Source: Candidatus Delongbacteria bacterium
GTDB taxonomy: Bacteria > CAIWAD01 > BS150m-G50
Direction of reading: 5' to 3'
DNA: 13,563 bases
Assembly: GCA_016784425.1 (NCBI GenBank)
Contig: JADHUQ010000051.1
Coordinates: 1 to 13,563, forward strand
Of the stretch, positions 1 through 7,631 are shown in pieces (the stretch's first letter is position 1; the number at the start of each line of letters is the position of its first letter). The translations under genes were made by a program, and so were the position numbers. The notes under the pieces are model-generated. The model was not told the DNA's origin, did not search any database, and saw only the letters and a list, made by a program, of their open reading frames with translations.

Positions 1-1858
1 GTTCCGCGCGGCTGCCATCCTCCATTTTTGTCAGGAGGCCTTTATCCACTACTTCGTTGAACTCCTGGATGTTGCGGTAACCGGTGTGGGAGAGATAGAG
101 ATAGCGTCGCTCCATCTCCTCGCCAACAGCGTTGAGGATATGCACTGCGTTATCGGGGCGGGTGATAACCTCCTCCTTGAGTCCCGGTAGTGAGCAGAGA
201 TAGTAATCCCGAATCACCTTGTAATCCGCCAGCTCGATCATCTTGGGATCGATCAGGACAAACTGGACTTCGGTCGGCCGTGCCCGGTAAAGAATACTGG
301 CTATGACGGCATTGATACAGACCGATTTGCCCGCTCCGGTGCGTCCCGCAATCAGCAGGTGTGGCATCTTACGCAGATCGGCGACGAACGCCTCCCCACT
401 GGTGGTTTTGCCCAGCGCCAACAGCAGCGGTGATTCGCCCGTGGCAAATTTATCGGTATTGATCACGTTACGCAGATAGACAGTGTTGCGTCGGGGGTTG
501 GGCAGCTCCACCCCAACCACAGCCTTGCCCGGGATATGGGGAACCACCCGGATACTCTCGGTTCGCATGGCAATCAGCAGATCGTCTGCAAGATTGGTGA
601 TACTGTTGACCTTCACACCTGGCGCCAACTCCAGTTCATAACGGGTAATCACCGGACCGGGGGCAACATGCACTACCTGTGCTGCTACATTAAAACTCTT
701 CAGCTGGAGTTCCAGACGCACCGCAGTCTCACGCATCTCTTCCTGCGAGATGTGATACACCCGATTCTCTTCGACCTCCTGCAGCAACTCTACGGGCGGC
801 AGGGCGAACTCCTTCTTGAATACGCGCTGCTGCTGTTGCCAGGGTACTTCCTCTTCAACGAATTCATCCTCCACGCTGAAATCGGCAGAGACCGGGGTGA
901 CCGCTTCATTTTCCAGCGTCGCCGGTTGATCATCCTCCACATCAGCAGTATCAGCCGGTGGTAGTTTTTCCACCTGCGGTTCCACAGGTTCCACCGCTTC
1001 CTGTGGCCGGTCCGCAACCGGCTCAACATCCGGAACCGGTTCGGATTGCACTTCGGTAACGACCGGTGGAAGTGCCTCTTCAGCCAGCTGTTGCAGGCGA
1101 GTCGCTTCCTGTCTCTCCTCCCGCTGCCTGGCGCGTGTTGCAACTGCTTCCCGGTGACGCTGCCAGCGAACGGTACTGAAACTGACAATCTGCTTCCAGA
1201 GCCTGTTCAATAACCTGAAAGTTCCCTTCCCCAACCAGTTCAAGCCAATCACCAACCAGCTCAACAACCTCAGAACAGCTTTGGCGATCAGGATCAGACC
1301 GCGGCCAACCAGCGTCGCCAGACGAATAACACTCAGCCTGGTGAAGAATATTATCGCCACCCCGATGTCGGCGGCCAGCAACAGCAGCACTCCGGGCCAA
1401 CCGGCAGCGTTTTCCAGCGCCTGCACAAAGTTGAAGGGCAAGTATCCGCAGAGTATCTCGCTATTATGTATCACAAGATCCGGCGGTAAACCGGGACTGG
1501 TAAACACACCGAGAGTATGCAGGCTGGCTACCAGCACAGCTCCCAGCAATGCCAGCAACAGATAGCGCCCGATAAAGCGGGGCCAGTTGCGTTTCTGGCT
1601 TCGACGCCAGAGGGAGTGAAACAGGGCCAGCGGCAGCAGGAATACCAGATAGCGTCCAATGGTTGCACGGGCACAGAGGTCCGCCAGCTCAATGCCATAG
1701 CGACCCATCCGGTTATTGCTGGCCCCGACCTGGTCCCCCCAGAAGGGGGAAAGCAGGATGAGCGAGATGCCGACAGCTGCCAGCAGCAATAACAGAATCC
1801 TGAATTCAGCTGCAGGTGTGATTTTCTTGCGGCGGACTTTTCGCTTTTTTTGAGCCAT
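1..1858 (-). CDS. ftsK: DNA translocase FtsK/SpoIIIE, N-terminal and motor part (3' end outside window)
   Basis: FtsK is a membrane-anchored, hexameric ATP-driven DNA pump that clears and sorts chromosome termini at the division septum. About 619 residues are visible. A basic N-terminus (MAQKKRKVRRKK) leads into hydrophobic segments near residues 20-38, 66-80, 100-119 and 155-178, with a further hydrophobic stretch near 180-207. An acidic, Pro/Val-rich linker follows (about 255-340), then the motor. The motor shows RYELELAPGVKV, ELPNPRRNTVYLR, a Walker A GRTGAGKS at residues 505-512 and a Walker B region VLIDPKM near 530. The ATG at 1858 lies one base after the comB stop (TAA-C-ATG) and has only a weak ribosome site, so translational coupling is likely. 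The C-terminal DNA-reading gamma domain lies off the left edge. Oddities: Walker A is GRTGAGKS rather than the usual GATGSGKS or GTTGSGKS, and the segment after IDPKM is divergent (see findings). The family call is secure; full function is less so. Confidence 0.92.
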   Translation of the reverse strand, partial: MAQKKRKVRRKKITPAAEFRILLLLLAAVGISLILLSPFWGDQVGASNNRMGRYGIELADLCARATIGRYLVFLLPLALFHSLWRRSQKRNWPRFIGRYLLLALLGAVLVASLHTLGVFTSPGLPPDLVIHNSEILCGYLPFNFVQALENAAGWPGVLLLLAADIGVAIIFFTRLSVIRLATLVGRGLILIAKAVLRLLSWLVIGLNWLGKGTFRLLNRLWKQIVSFSTVRWQRHREAVATRARQREERQEATRLQQLAEEALPPVVTEVQSEPVPDVEPVADRPQEAVEPVEPQVEKLPPADTADVEDDQPATLENEAVTPVSADFSVEDEFVEEEVPWQQQQRVFKKEFALPPVELLQEVEENRVYHISQEEMRETAVRLELQLKSFNVAAQVVHVAPGPVITRYELELAPGVKVNSITNLADDLLIAMRTESIRVVPHIPGKAVVGVELPNPRRNTVYLRNVINTDKFATGESPLLLALGKTTSGEAFVADLRKMPHLLIAGRTGAGKSVCINAVIASILYRARPTEVQFVLIDPKMIELADYKVIRDYYLCSLPGLKEEVITRPDNAVHILNAVGEEMERRYLYLSHTGYRNIQEFNEVVDKGLLTKMEDGSRAE

Positions 1859-1859
1859 G

Positions 1860-2627
1860 TTAATCTCGGTGTGCCAGGGGAAACTGATCGGTTGCAGCAG
1901 CCATGAACTTCTCTATATGATCCTCTTTATAAACCGGAATGACCGGTACTGCATCTACCGCCGCGCAGAGGCGCAGGTCATCCTCCATGCCGATGCTGAT
2001 CAGATAACGCCCATGGTCACACTGACGCAGGAGCTCCGGCAATCGCTGTTCATAACGAATCCCCAGCAGTGCCGCAACGTGGCCGGCATCGTTGAGTTCA
2101 GCCTGCTTCCAGGCATCCACCGCCAGCAACCGGTTGGTCAGCAGGCCGGCGCAGACAGCATCCTCGATACTGAAGCGGTCAGCTTTACCGGAGCAAAGGA
2201 TGGTAATATCATCGGCGTTATTGCGGAGAAAACCCTCCACTGCAGAAAGGTTGACCAATCCTGCGATTACGGTACAGGCGGCTGATTTGGCCTTAATGAT
2301 CGCGCGGGTACCGTTACTGGAAACAAAAGTAAGGCTCTTTCCCTGTAGCACTTCCGCACGGTATTCCGCTGGAGAATTGCCGAGATCGAATCCCGGTATC
2401 AGCAATCCATCCTGCTCCCCACCCAGAATGATGTTCTGCCTACCCAGACGTTCCGCCATTGTGATGGCATCGGCAGAGTCAACGACCGGAAGAATGGAAC
2501 GCACGCCGTTGTTCAGGGCAGTGCAGATGGTGGTACTGGAACGCAGCACATCAATGACAACCACCATCTGGTCTTCCAGATCCTCAAGTTTTACCTGTGG
2601 CAGCGAGAAAAAAACCTGGATGCGCAT
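1860..2627 (-). CDS. comB: 2-phosphosulfolactate phosphatase family protein (ComB)
   Basis: The product is 255 residues, close to the usual length of the ComB family. In methanogens ComB removes phosphate from (R)-2-phospho-3-sulfolactate, an Mg-dependent step in coenzyme M synthesis. Family hallmarks are visible: VVVIDVLRSSTTICTAL near residues 22-38, the GGEQDGLLIPGFDLGNSP block near 69-86, SSNGTRA near 103-109 and the CSG...SIEDAVCAG block near 144-162. It is predicted to be cytoplasmic, as no signal peptide or membrane segment is seen. The ATG at 2627 follows the gcvT stop by 6 nt, and the likely ribosome site (GGGAGAA) lies within the last gcvT codons. The role in bacteria that do not make coenzyme M is not established; sulfolactate production or another phosphatase role is possible. 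The family assignment is firm and the substrate is inferred. Confidence 0.87.
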   Translation of the reverse strand: MRIQVFFSLPQVKLEDLEDQMVVVIDVLRSSTTICTALNNGVRSILPVVDSADAITMAERLGRQNIILGGEQDGLLIPGFDLGNSPAEYRAEVLQGKSLTFVSSNGTRAIIKAKSAACTVIAGLVNLSAVEGFLRNNADDITILCSGKADRFSIEDAVCAGLLTNRLLAVDAWKQAELNDAGHVAALLGIRYEQRLPELLRQCDHGRYLISIGMEDDLRLCAAVDAVPVIPVYKEDHIEKFMAAATDQFPLAHRD

Positions 2628-2633
2628 TTGGGG

Positions 2634-3731
2634 TTATTCTCCCGGCTTGTAAAACGGTGTTTCCACAACCCGACCGGGCAGATGACGATCCCGAATGGCG
2701 ACCTGAAGTTCCTGTCCAACGGCTGTTCTGTCAACAGGCAGATAAACCAGACCTATCCCCCGGTTCAACATCGGCGACATCATGCCACTGGTTACAGTGC
2801 CTACCTCCCGCTGGTCGATCAACACCGGATACCCGGGACGGGGGATCCCCTTCTCCAGCAGTTCAAAACCAACCAGCCGGCGGGAAACACCCTCCTCCCG
2901 TTGCCTGCTCAGTACCGATTTGCCGATGAAGTCTCCCTTTTTCCCGGTTTTTGTGATCCAGCCCAGTCCCGCTTCCAGCGGTGTAGTACTGCGGTCAATG
3001 TCGTTGCCGTAGAGACAGAACTTCATTTCGAGTCGCAACGAATCACGTGCGCCCAGCCCGACCGGTTGCAGATCGCAACAGGATCCGGCTTCCATCAGTC
3101 GGTCCCAGACCGGCAGGGAATCCGCAGTGGGGATATACAGCTCAAATCCAATTTCACCAGTGTAACCGGTGCGGGAGAAGATCAATTCCTGTCCATCCAG
3201 TTCACCCTCGCGGAAACTGTAATAGGGCAGCTCTGCCAGATCCAGATCGGTCAGCGGGTTGAGTAACTCCAAGGCGCGGGGGCCCTGTAACGCCAGCAAT
3301 GCATAATCAGCGGATCGGTCGCTCAGGATCACATCGCCCGCAAGATTCTGCTGCAGCCAGTTGAAGTCCTTTTCGATATTGGAAGCATTCACAACCAGCA
3401 GGAAGTGATCGGCAAAACGGTAGACCAGCAGGTCGTCGACGATTCCGCCATCCTCGTAGCACATGGCTGAGTACTGGACCTGGTTGACGGCGAGACGTGA
3501 TACATTATTGATTGTCATCCGGTCGACAAAAGCGGCGGCGTCAACACCGGTAACGATAAACTCACCCATGTGTGAGACATCGAACAGGCCGACCTGGCGG
3601 CGCACATGCAGGTGTTCCTGGCGGATGGATTGATAGTAAACCGGCATCTCGTAACCGGCAAAGGGGACCATCTTGGCACCGAGAGCGATATGGCGGGGGT
3701 AAAACGGTGTTTTTTGCAGTGCTTCCGGCAT
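2634..3731 (-). CDS. gcvT: Glycine cleavage system T protein (aminomethyltransferase)
   Basis: T protein transfers the methylene group from the aminomethyl-lipoyl arm of H protein to tetrahydrofolate, releasing ammonia and giving 5,10-methylene-THF. At 365 residues it matches the usual length of about 360-370. Diagnostic stretches are present in order: the N-terminal TPFYPRHIALGAKMVPFAGYEMPVYY, VGLFDVSHMGEF near 48-59, ALQGPRA, the folate-site motif RTGYTGEIGFELY near 200-212, GLGARDSLRLEMKFCLYGNDI near 237-257, and the C-terminal GTVTSGMMSP and GIGLVYL. The ATG at 3731 has a strong ribosome site (AGAGGAGAAGG) just upstream. It follows the aminotransferase stop by 20 nt and precedes comB by 6 nt, so it belongs to the leftward operon. 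Its usual partners gcvH, gcvPA and gcvPB are not in this window. Because relatives in the same fold act on other N-methyl substrates, the glycine cleavage role is likely but not proven. Confidence 0.94.
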   Translation of the reverse strand: MPEALQKTPFYPRHIALGAKMVPFAGYEMPVYYQSIRQEHLHVRRQVGLFDVSHMGEFIVTGVDAAAFVDRMTINNVSRLAVNQVQYSAMCYEDGGIVDDLLVYRFADHFLLVVNASNIEKDFNWLQQNLAGDVILSDRSADYALLALQGPRALELLNPLTDLDLAELPYYSFREGELDGQELIFSRTGYTGEIGFELYIPTADSLPVWDRLMEAGSCCDLQPVGLGARDSLRLEMKFCLYGNDIDRSTTPLEAGLGWITKTGKKGDFIGKSVLSRQREEGVSRRLVGFELLEKGIPRPGYPVLIDQREVGTVTSGMMSPMLNRGIGLVYLPVDRTAVGQELQVAIRDRHLPGRVVETPFYKPGE

Positions 3732-3751
3732 TCCTTCTCCTCTAAACAGAT

Positions 3752-4915
3752 TTATAGTCTGGCGACAGCATCCTGGATGCGACTCAGCGCTTCTTTGATG
3801 TTATCGATCGAGTTGGCATAGGAGAGACGTAGATAGCCCTGTCCAAAACTACCGAAGGAGGTTCCGGAAAGGGTGGCCACACCAGCTTCGCTCAGAAGGT
3901 ATGTTTCCAGTTCACTGGAGTTCAATGGCAGCTCTTTGATGTTGGGGAAAACATAGAACGCACCACGCGGATTGAGACAGCTGATACCCTCAATGGCGTT
4001 GAGCCCTGCCACGATCAGGTCCCGCCGACGGCGGAATTCCTCCCGCATAACGACAACCGGATCCTGGGAACCGGTCAGTGCCTCCATGCCGGCTCTCTGG
4101 ATGAAGGAGGCGGTACAGGAGTTGGAATTGGTCTGCAGCTTAGCCACCTGAGTAGCGAGCCAGGCCGGCATGATACCATAACCCAGTCGCCAGCCGGTCA
4201 TAGCGTATGTCTTGGAAAAACCATCCAGAATCACCGTGCGTTCCCGCATCCCGGGAACCTGAGCGATACTGAAATGCTCCCCTTCGTAGAGAATTTCGCG
4301 GTAAACTTCATCGGTCAGGATGAAAAAGTCATTTTCTACAGCCAGCTCAGCGATACGTTCCAGTTGACTGCGGGGTACTACACCCCCGGTTGGATTCTGG
4401 GGTGAACTGATGATGAACAGTTTGGTACGGGATGAAACCAGTCTTTCCACCTCATCCATATCGAAACCAAAATCATGCTCTTCCCGCAACATCAACGGCA
4501 TCGGCCTGGCGTTGACGAAGTTGATCAACGATTCGTAAATCGGAAACCCAGGGTTAGGGTAGATTACCTCGTCCCCCTTGTTTATCAGCGCCAGGATCGC
4601 AAAGAACATGATCGGCTTCGCGCCCGGCGTAACCACCACTTCATCGGCGCGACACTCGGAGCCCCGCACGCGGCGGTCATTGGCGGCAATAATCTCCCGG
4701 AATTCCGGAAGTCCGGCAGATGGACCGTAATGAGTGAATCCGTCATCAAGAGCCTGTTTGGCGGCATCAATGATATTAGTCGGGGTTTCGAAATCCGGTT
4801 CGCCAATTTCAAGGTGGATAATCGACCGTCCACCTGCTTCCAGCGCCTTAGCACGGGCGAGAACCTCAAAAGCGGTTTCCGTGCCGAGACGAGACATTCG
4901 TGCTGACAGTTCCAT
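3752..4915 (-). CDS. Class I/II PLP-dependent aminotransferase (aspartate/alanine aminotransferase-like)
   Basis: This is a 387-residue fold-type I aminotransferase, which moves an amino group between an amino acid and a 2-oxo acid through pyridoxal phosphate. Visible motifs are IGEPDFETP (37-45), Y63GPSAGLPEFR, PGAKPIMF (97-104), NPGFPIYES (121-129), N174PTGG, D202EVY205, the Schiff-base lysine K235 in GFSKTYAMTGWRLGY, and the substrate-carboxylate arginine R363 in YLRLSYA. The start is supported by an AGAGGG ribosome site 5 nt before the ATG. The set of motifs resembles the AspB/PatA-like subgroup found widely in bacteria. Substrate cannot be told from sequence: aspartate, alanine, aromatic amino acids or others are possible. 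It is the first gene of an apparent four-gene operon with gcvT, comB and ftsK, so the promoter should lie in the 4916-5351 region. Confidence 0.92.
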   Translation of the reverse strand: MELSARMSRLGTETAFEVLARAKALEAGGRSIIHLEIGEPDFETPTNIIDAAKQALDDGFTHYGPSAGLPEFREIIAANDRRVRGSECRADEVVVTPGAKPIMFFAILALINKGDEVIYPNPGFPIYESLINFVNARPMPLMLREEHDFGFDMDEVERLVSSRTKLFIISSPQNPTGGVVPRSQLERIAELAVENDFFILTDEVYREILYEGEHFSIAQVPGMRERTVILDGFSKTYAMTGWRLGYGIMPAWLATQVAKLQTNSNSCTASFIQRAGMEALTGSQDPVVVMREEFRRRRDLIVAGLNAIEGISCLNPRGAFYVFPNIKELPLNSSELETYLLSEAGVATLSGTSFGSFGQGYLRLSYANSIDNIKEALSRIQDAVARL

Positions 4916-5351
4916 GGATTCCCTCTTCTGTTGTGTTTGTCGTTTCCCACCAGCTGAATATGATTCCCGGGGCGCTTAGCAGTGCAGTGACACGCTGCAA
5001 CCAATGCCTGCACCTGTCTTGAGGAAAGTGAATTCCGCCAGGCAGCTCTTGTTGAAGCAAAGGCATTCTCAAGCAACTGCCGATTGCCGGTAAGGTTGAT
5101 TCCAGACGTCGAACCTCGCAGCACTCAAAACCGGGGCGATTGGCCCTGATCGCTGCAGCAGTGCTGCCGTGGAACAGTAAAGTTATTCCAGAGTGCTCTT
5201 GAAAGTCAAGGACTACTACCGCAGGAATGGCTGTATCAGGGGGGAAACGGTTATCATTGTCAGTGGCGGTTGCTTGCTTCAGGAAAAACCGAACTGGTTT
5301 GTAGAGTGTGAAGGGGTGACGATAGATTATCGGAAAGATACCGGGAAAGGC
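4866..5351 (-). other. Stop-free frame without an early start codon between activator and aminotransferase genes (possible gene remnant)
   Basis: The 436-base gap 4916-5351 has no conventional gene. In the minus frame directly continuing from the activator's TGA stop there are 162 codons with no stop, running 50 bases into the aminotransferase gene. No ATG, GTG or TTG occurs in the first 93 codons; the first is TTG at 5072, giving only 68 codons. Part of the conceptual product reads GITLLFHGSTAAAIRANRPG, then FECCEVRRLESTLPAIGSC and GGIHFPQDRCRHWLQRV. I do not recognise a family. At near-uniform base composition, about 145 noncoding codons without a stop would occur roughly once in a thousand per frame, so chance is possible but not comfortable. 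It could be a decayed gene, a gene with a rare start codon, or simply untranslated leader of the operon. No clear terminator for the activator gene is visible here. Confidence 0.3.
5182..5209 (-). promoter_or_regulatory. Weak candidate sigma70-type promoter for the aminotransferase-gcvT-comB-ftsK operon
   Basis: On the minus strand TTGACT (5209-5204) is followed after 16 bp by AATAAC (5187-5182), which matches the -10 consensus at 4 of 6 positions. Transcription would start near 5175 and give a leader of about 260 nt before the aminotransferase ATG. The -35 box is good, the -10 box is poor and the spacer is one base short, so this is only a candidate. No convincing -24/-12 element was seen in the same gap. 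Confidence 0.2.
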
Positions 5352-7328
5352 TCAGACCAGACGGCGGGAATTGAGTTTGATACTGTAGAGCTTGAGTTTC
5401 TGATAAAAAGTGGGTCGGGAAATCTTCAGGATACTGCAGGCTTTGTTGACAGTATCTGCCCTTTTCAGCACCTCCAACAGGTAACTCTTTTCAGCCTGAG
5501 ATACATATTCCTTCAAAGTGGGTTGATTGCCGTCACCATGAGCCTCAAAAGGTACAGCGTTACTCGGTGCATTGAAAGACTCCACCGGGTGGGACTCGTG
5601 CGGTGTTGCCTCAGGCAAAACAGTATTATTCTGCAGGAATTTCTCGACATCGGCACTACCAATCAGCCTGCCGCGTGAGGAAAGGTAAGCTGCGGAAACG
5701 ATGTTTTTCAGCTCGCGGACATTGCCCGGATAACGATAACGCTCCAGCAGTTGCAGGGCATTATCCGAGAAGCTTTTGTAATATTTCTTGTAGCGGTCGT
5801 TGAGCAGAAAGAGGAAGTGATTCACCAGGATGGTGATATCCTCGCGACGATCCTTCAAGAGTGGAATATCGATTTTAATGGTGTTGAGTCGGAAGTAAAG
5901 ATCCTCGCGGAATTTTCCGGATCTGATATCGTCGTCCAGTTTACGGTTGGTGGCCACGATGATGCGTACTTTGACACGGTTTAACGAAGTTGAACCGACG
6001 CAATAATACTCACCCGTTTCGAGGACACGTAGTAGTTTGGCTTGCAGGGCAAGTGGCAATTCACCTATCTCGTCCAGGAAGAGGGTGCCGCCATCAGCTT
6101 CCGCAAAAATCCCTTTACGGTTGGCGGTGGCACCGGTGAAAGCTCCTTTTACATGTCCGAAGAATTCAGACTCCATCAGCGTCTCAGGAATGGCGGCACA
6201 GTTGCGTTTGATATAGGCTTTATCCATCAAACTGGACTCAGCAAACAGGGCATGGGCGACCAGTTCTTTGCCGGTTCCGGTCTCCCCGTAAATCAGCACC
6301 GGGTCATCGGAACTCGCAAAAGTCTTGATGCTCTCAATAACACCGGTAATACCCTCAGATACGCCGATAATCCCGAATTCCCGAGCACTCTCACGCTCGA
6401 TCTCACCAATCAACTCCTCTTCTTCAAGATTGTCGTTGAGATGCAGGTTGATCTTGTCGAGTGTGTCGAGATAGTTGGACATGTCTACGCCGGTTTCCCG
6501 GGCGATCTGGACTGTCTCCTCGGCGTAGTTCCTGGCCTCGGTGAAATTCTGCTGCTTGTAAAGGCACCAGGCGTAATCGTTGAGACACTTGGCGGTTTCG
6601 ATACGGAAAGAACGTTTCTTGCTGACCCGGATCGCCCGCATCAGGTAGGTCAGAGCCTTGTCAAACTTGTCATGACGCAGGGAGGCGTTGCCCATCTGCC
6701 AGTTTATCCTGGCGACAAAGTACTCGTCCTTAAGCTCTTTGGCCAGAGTCAGCGCCTGTCGCAGCTCCTTGAGACCGGCCATCAGTCTTTTTCTTTTTAT
6801 TTCCAGAATACCGTTGTAATACAGAACGGTCAGTTCCAGCTGGCGATCCTGTTCGGCAGTAGCAAGTTCCATTGCCTGAACAAGGTATTGATCCGCTTCA
6901 TCCAGTCTGGTAAGGTTCATCAGGGCGAGGGCGGCATTGCAGAAGAGGCTTCCCATCAGGTGGGGGGACAGACGATCCTGGTAAAGAGGGATGAACCGCT
7001 CGAATATACGCAGGCCTTTTTCAGAATTGCCCTGTGCCACTTCCAGTACAGCCAGATTGACCACGCAACGAAAGCGGAGATTCTGCTCATTGCTGTTGCT
7101 GGCCCATTTGCTGACTGTAAGGAATTGGCGTTTGGCACGGGGATAGTTGCCGATAATAAAAAGAGATTTGCCGAGGTAGTACCTGAGATAACTTTTCTGG
7201 CGTGTATCACTGGCCTCGGTGAGTTCCTGCTCAAGGCGGGGAACTGCCAGCTCATAGCGATGTTCGTTAAAGTAACGGTATCCTCGACTCTTGGTCGGGA
7301 GATCACCGCATTTATCGATCAGGTGCAT
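5352..7328 (-). CDS. Sigma54-dependent transcriptional activator with N-terminal TPR-like region
   Basis: This 658-residue enhancer-binding protein would use ATP hydrolysis to open promoters bound by sigma54 RNA polymerase. Residues about 15-290 look like helical TPR repeats (for example YRYFNEHRYELAVPRLEQEL, ALMNLTRLDEADQYLVQAME, LRHDKFDKALTYLMRAIRVS, LYKQQNFTEARNYAEETVQI). No receiver, PAS or GAF domain is seen, so control is probably by a protein or peptide partner. The AAA+ domain spans about 315-550: Walker A GETGTGKE (348-355), intact sigma54-contact loop GAFTGA (395-400), Walker B GGTLFLDEIGEL with D419-E420, sensor I IIVATNR, arginine fingers in FREDLYFRLN (R474, R480) and sensor II YPGNVREL (533-540). 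A Fis-type helix-turn-helix (VNKACSILKISRPTFYQKL, about 627-645) ends the protein. The ATG at 7328 lies 6 nt after the stop of the small exported protein gene, and its AAAGGA ribosome site overlaps that gene's last codons, implying co-expression. Confidence 0.95.
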   Translation of the reverse strand: MHLIDKCGDLPTKSRGYRYFNEHRYELAVPRLEQELTEASDTRQKSYLRYYLGKSLFIIGNYPRAKRQFLTVSKWASNSNEQNLRFRCVVNLAVLEVAQGNSEKGLRIFERFIPLYQDRLSPHLMGSLFCNAALALMNLTRLDEADQYLVQAMELATAEQDRQLELTVLYYNGILEIKRKRLMAGLKELRQALTLAKELKDEYFVARINWQMGNASLRHDKFDKALTYLMRAIRVSKKRSFRIETAKCLNDYAWCLYKQQNFTEARNYAEETVQIARETGVDMSNYLDTLDKINLHLNDNLEEEELIGEIERESAREFGIIGVSEGITGVIESIKTFASSDDPVLIYGETGTGKELVAHALFAESSLMDKAYIKRNCAAIPETLMESEFFGHVKGAFTGATANRKGIFAEADGGTLFLDEIGELPLALQAKLLRVLETGEYYCVGSTSLNRVKVRIIVATNRKLDDDIRSGKFREDLYFRLNTIKIDIPLLKDRREDITILVNHFLFLLNDRYKKYYKSFSDNALQLLERYRYPGNVRELKNIVSAAYLSSRGRLIGSADVEKFLQNNTVLPEATPHESHPVESFNAPSNAVPFEAHGDGNQPTLKEYVSQAEKSYLLEVLKRADTVNKACSILKISRPTFYQKLKLYSIKLNSRRLV

Positions 7329-7334
7329 GATTTA

Positions 7335-7631
7335 TCAGAATCCTTTTGTCCGCTGGTTCATGACACGCCAGAAAAATAGCGGATCTTCCCAGACCATGAC
7401 TCCTTCATCCTCTTCAGAGGGTCCCCGTTCATCATCATCGGGGTTATCCTTGTCTTTGAAGATACCGAAATCGGTCTCATCGCTGGGGGCGTTATACTTG
7501 TACCAGGGATGAATCTCATCAAAAGCAGAGCCGTTCTGATTGCCGATTCCAACGCCGCCTGCGAAAACCAATTGGGTGGCGAAGGCTGTCATCAGCAGGA
7601 AAAAGCTGAGACTCACAATTCGTTTTAACAT
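7335..7631 (-). CDS. Small exported acidic protein, unrecognised
   Basis: The 98-residue product starts with a classical signal peptide: basic MLKR, hydrophobic IVSLSFFLLMTAFATQLV and a likely signal peptidase I site after VFA (about residue 24), leaving a mature protein of about 74 residues. The mature part has a Gly/Asn-rich start (GGVGIGNQNGSAF), an aromatic cluster (HPWYKYN), a strongly acidic middle (KDKDNPDDDERGPSEEDEG) and an aromatic, hydrophobic tail (VMVWEDPLFFWRVM) ending NQRTKGF. No cysteines remain after cleavage and no lipobox is visible. A good ribosome site (GGAGG, 6 nt spacing) precedes the ATG at 7631. It is the first gene of a two-gene unit with the TPR sigma54 activator and lies behind a near-consensus sigma54 promoter. 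I do not recognise the family; it could be a periplasmic or secreted signal, a substrate monitored by the activator, or an envelope protein under its control. Confidence 0.75.
   Translation of the reverse strand: MLKRIVSLSFFLLMTAFATQLVFAGGVGIGNQNGSAFDEIHPWYKYNAPSDETDFGIFKDKDNPDDDERGPSEEDEGVMVWEDPLFFWRVMNQRTKGF

Noticed and set aside
790..1400. Short minus-strand frames in the ftsK region
   Set aside because: They are out-of-phase readings of ftsK. The ftsK frame is open from 1858 to the left edge and carries all the motifs.
4585..5124. Minus-strand open frame of 179 codons with a GTG start
   Set aside because: Two thirds of it is the aminotransferase gene read in another frame, and a TGA directly precedes the GTG. 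It has no ribosome site and no recognisable protein content.
4866..5351. Resemblance of the start-less frame to DUF3343-type small proteins
   Set aside because: Only the FHxST-like patch is suggestive; the characteristic Cys-containing PR-x-LS-x-CG segment does not align.
5320..5354. Selenocysteine read-through of the activator's UGA
   Set aside because: The protein ends normally after its Fis-type helix-turn-helix. The nearest hairpin (CGATA/TATCG) is a weak 5-bp stem without features of a bacterial SECIS element.
6042..7379. Plus-strand open frame of 445 codons
   Set aside because: It is an antisense shadow of the sigma54 activator gene, whose motifs are unambiguous on the minus strand.
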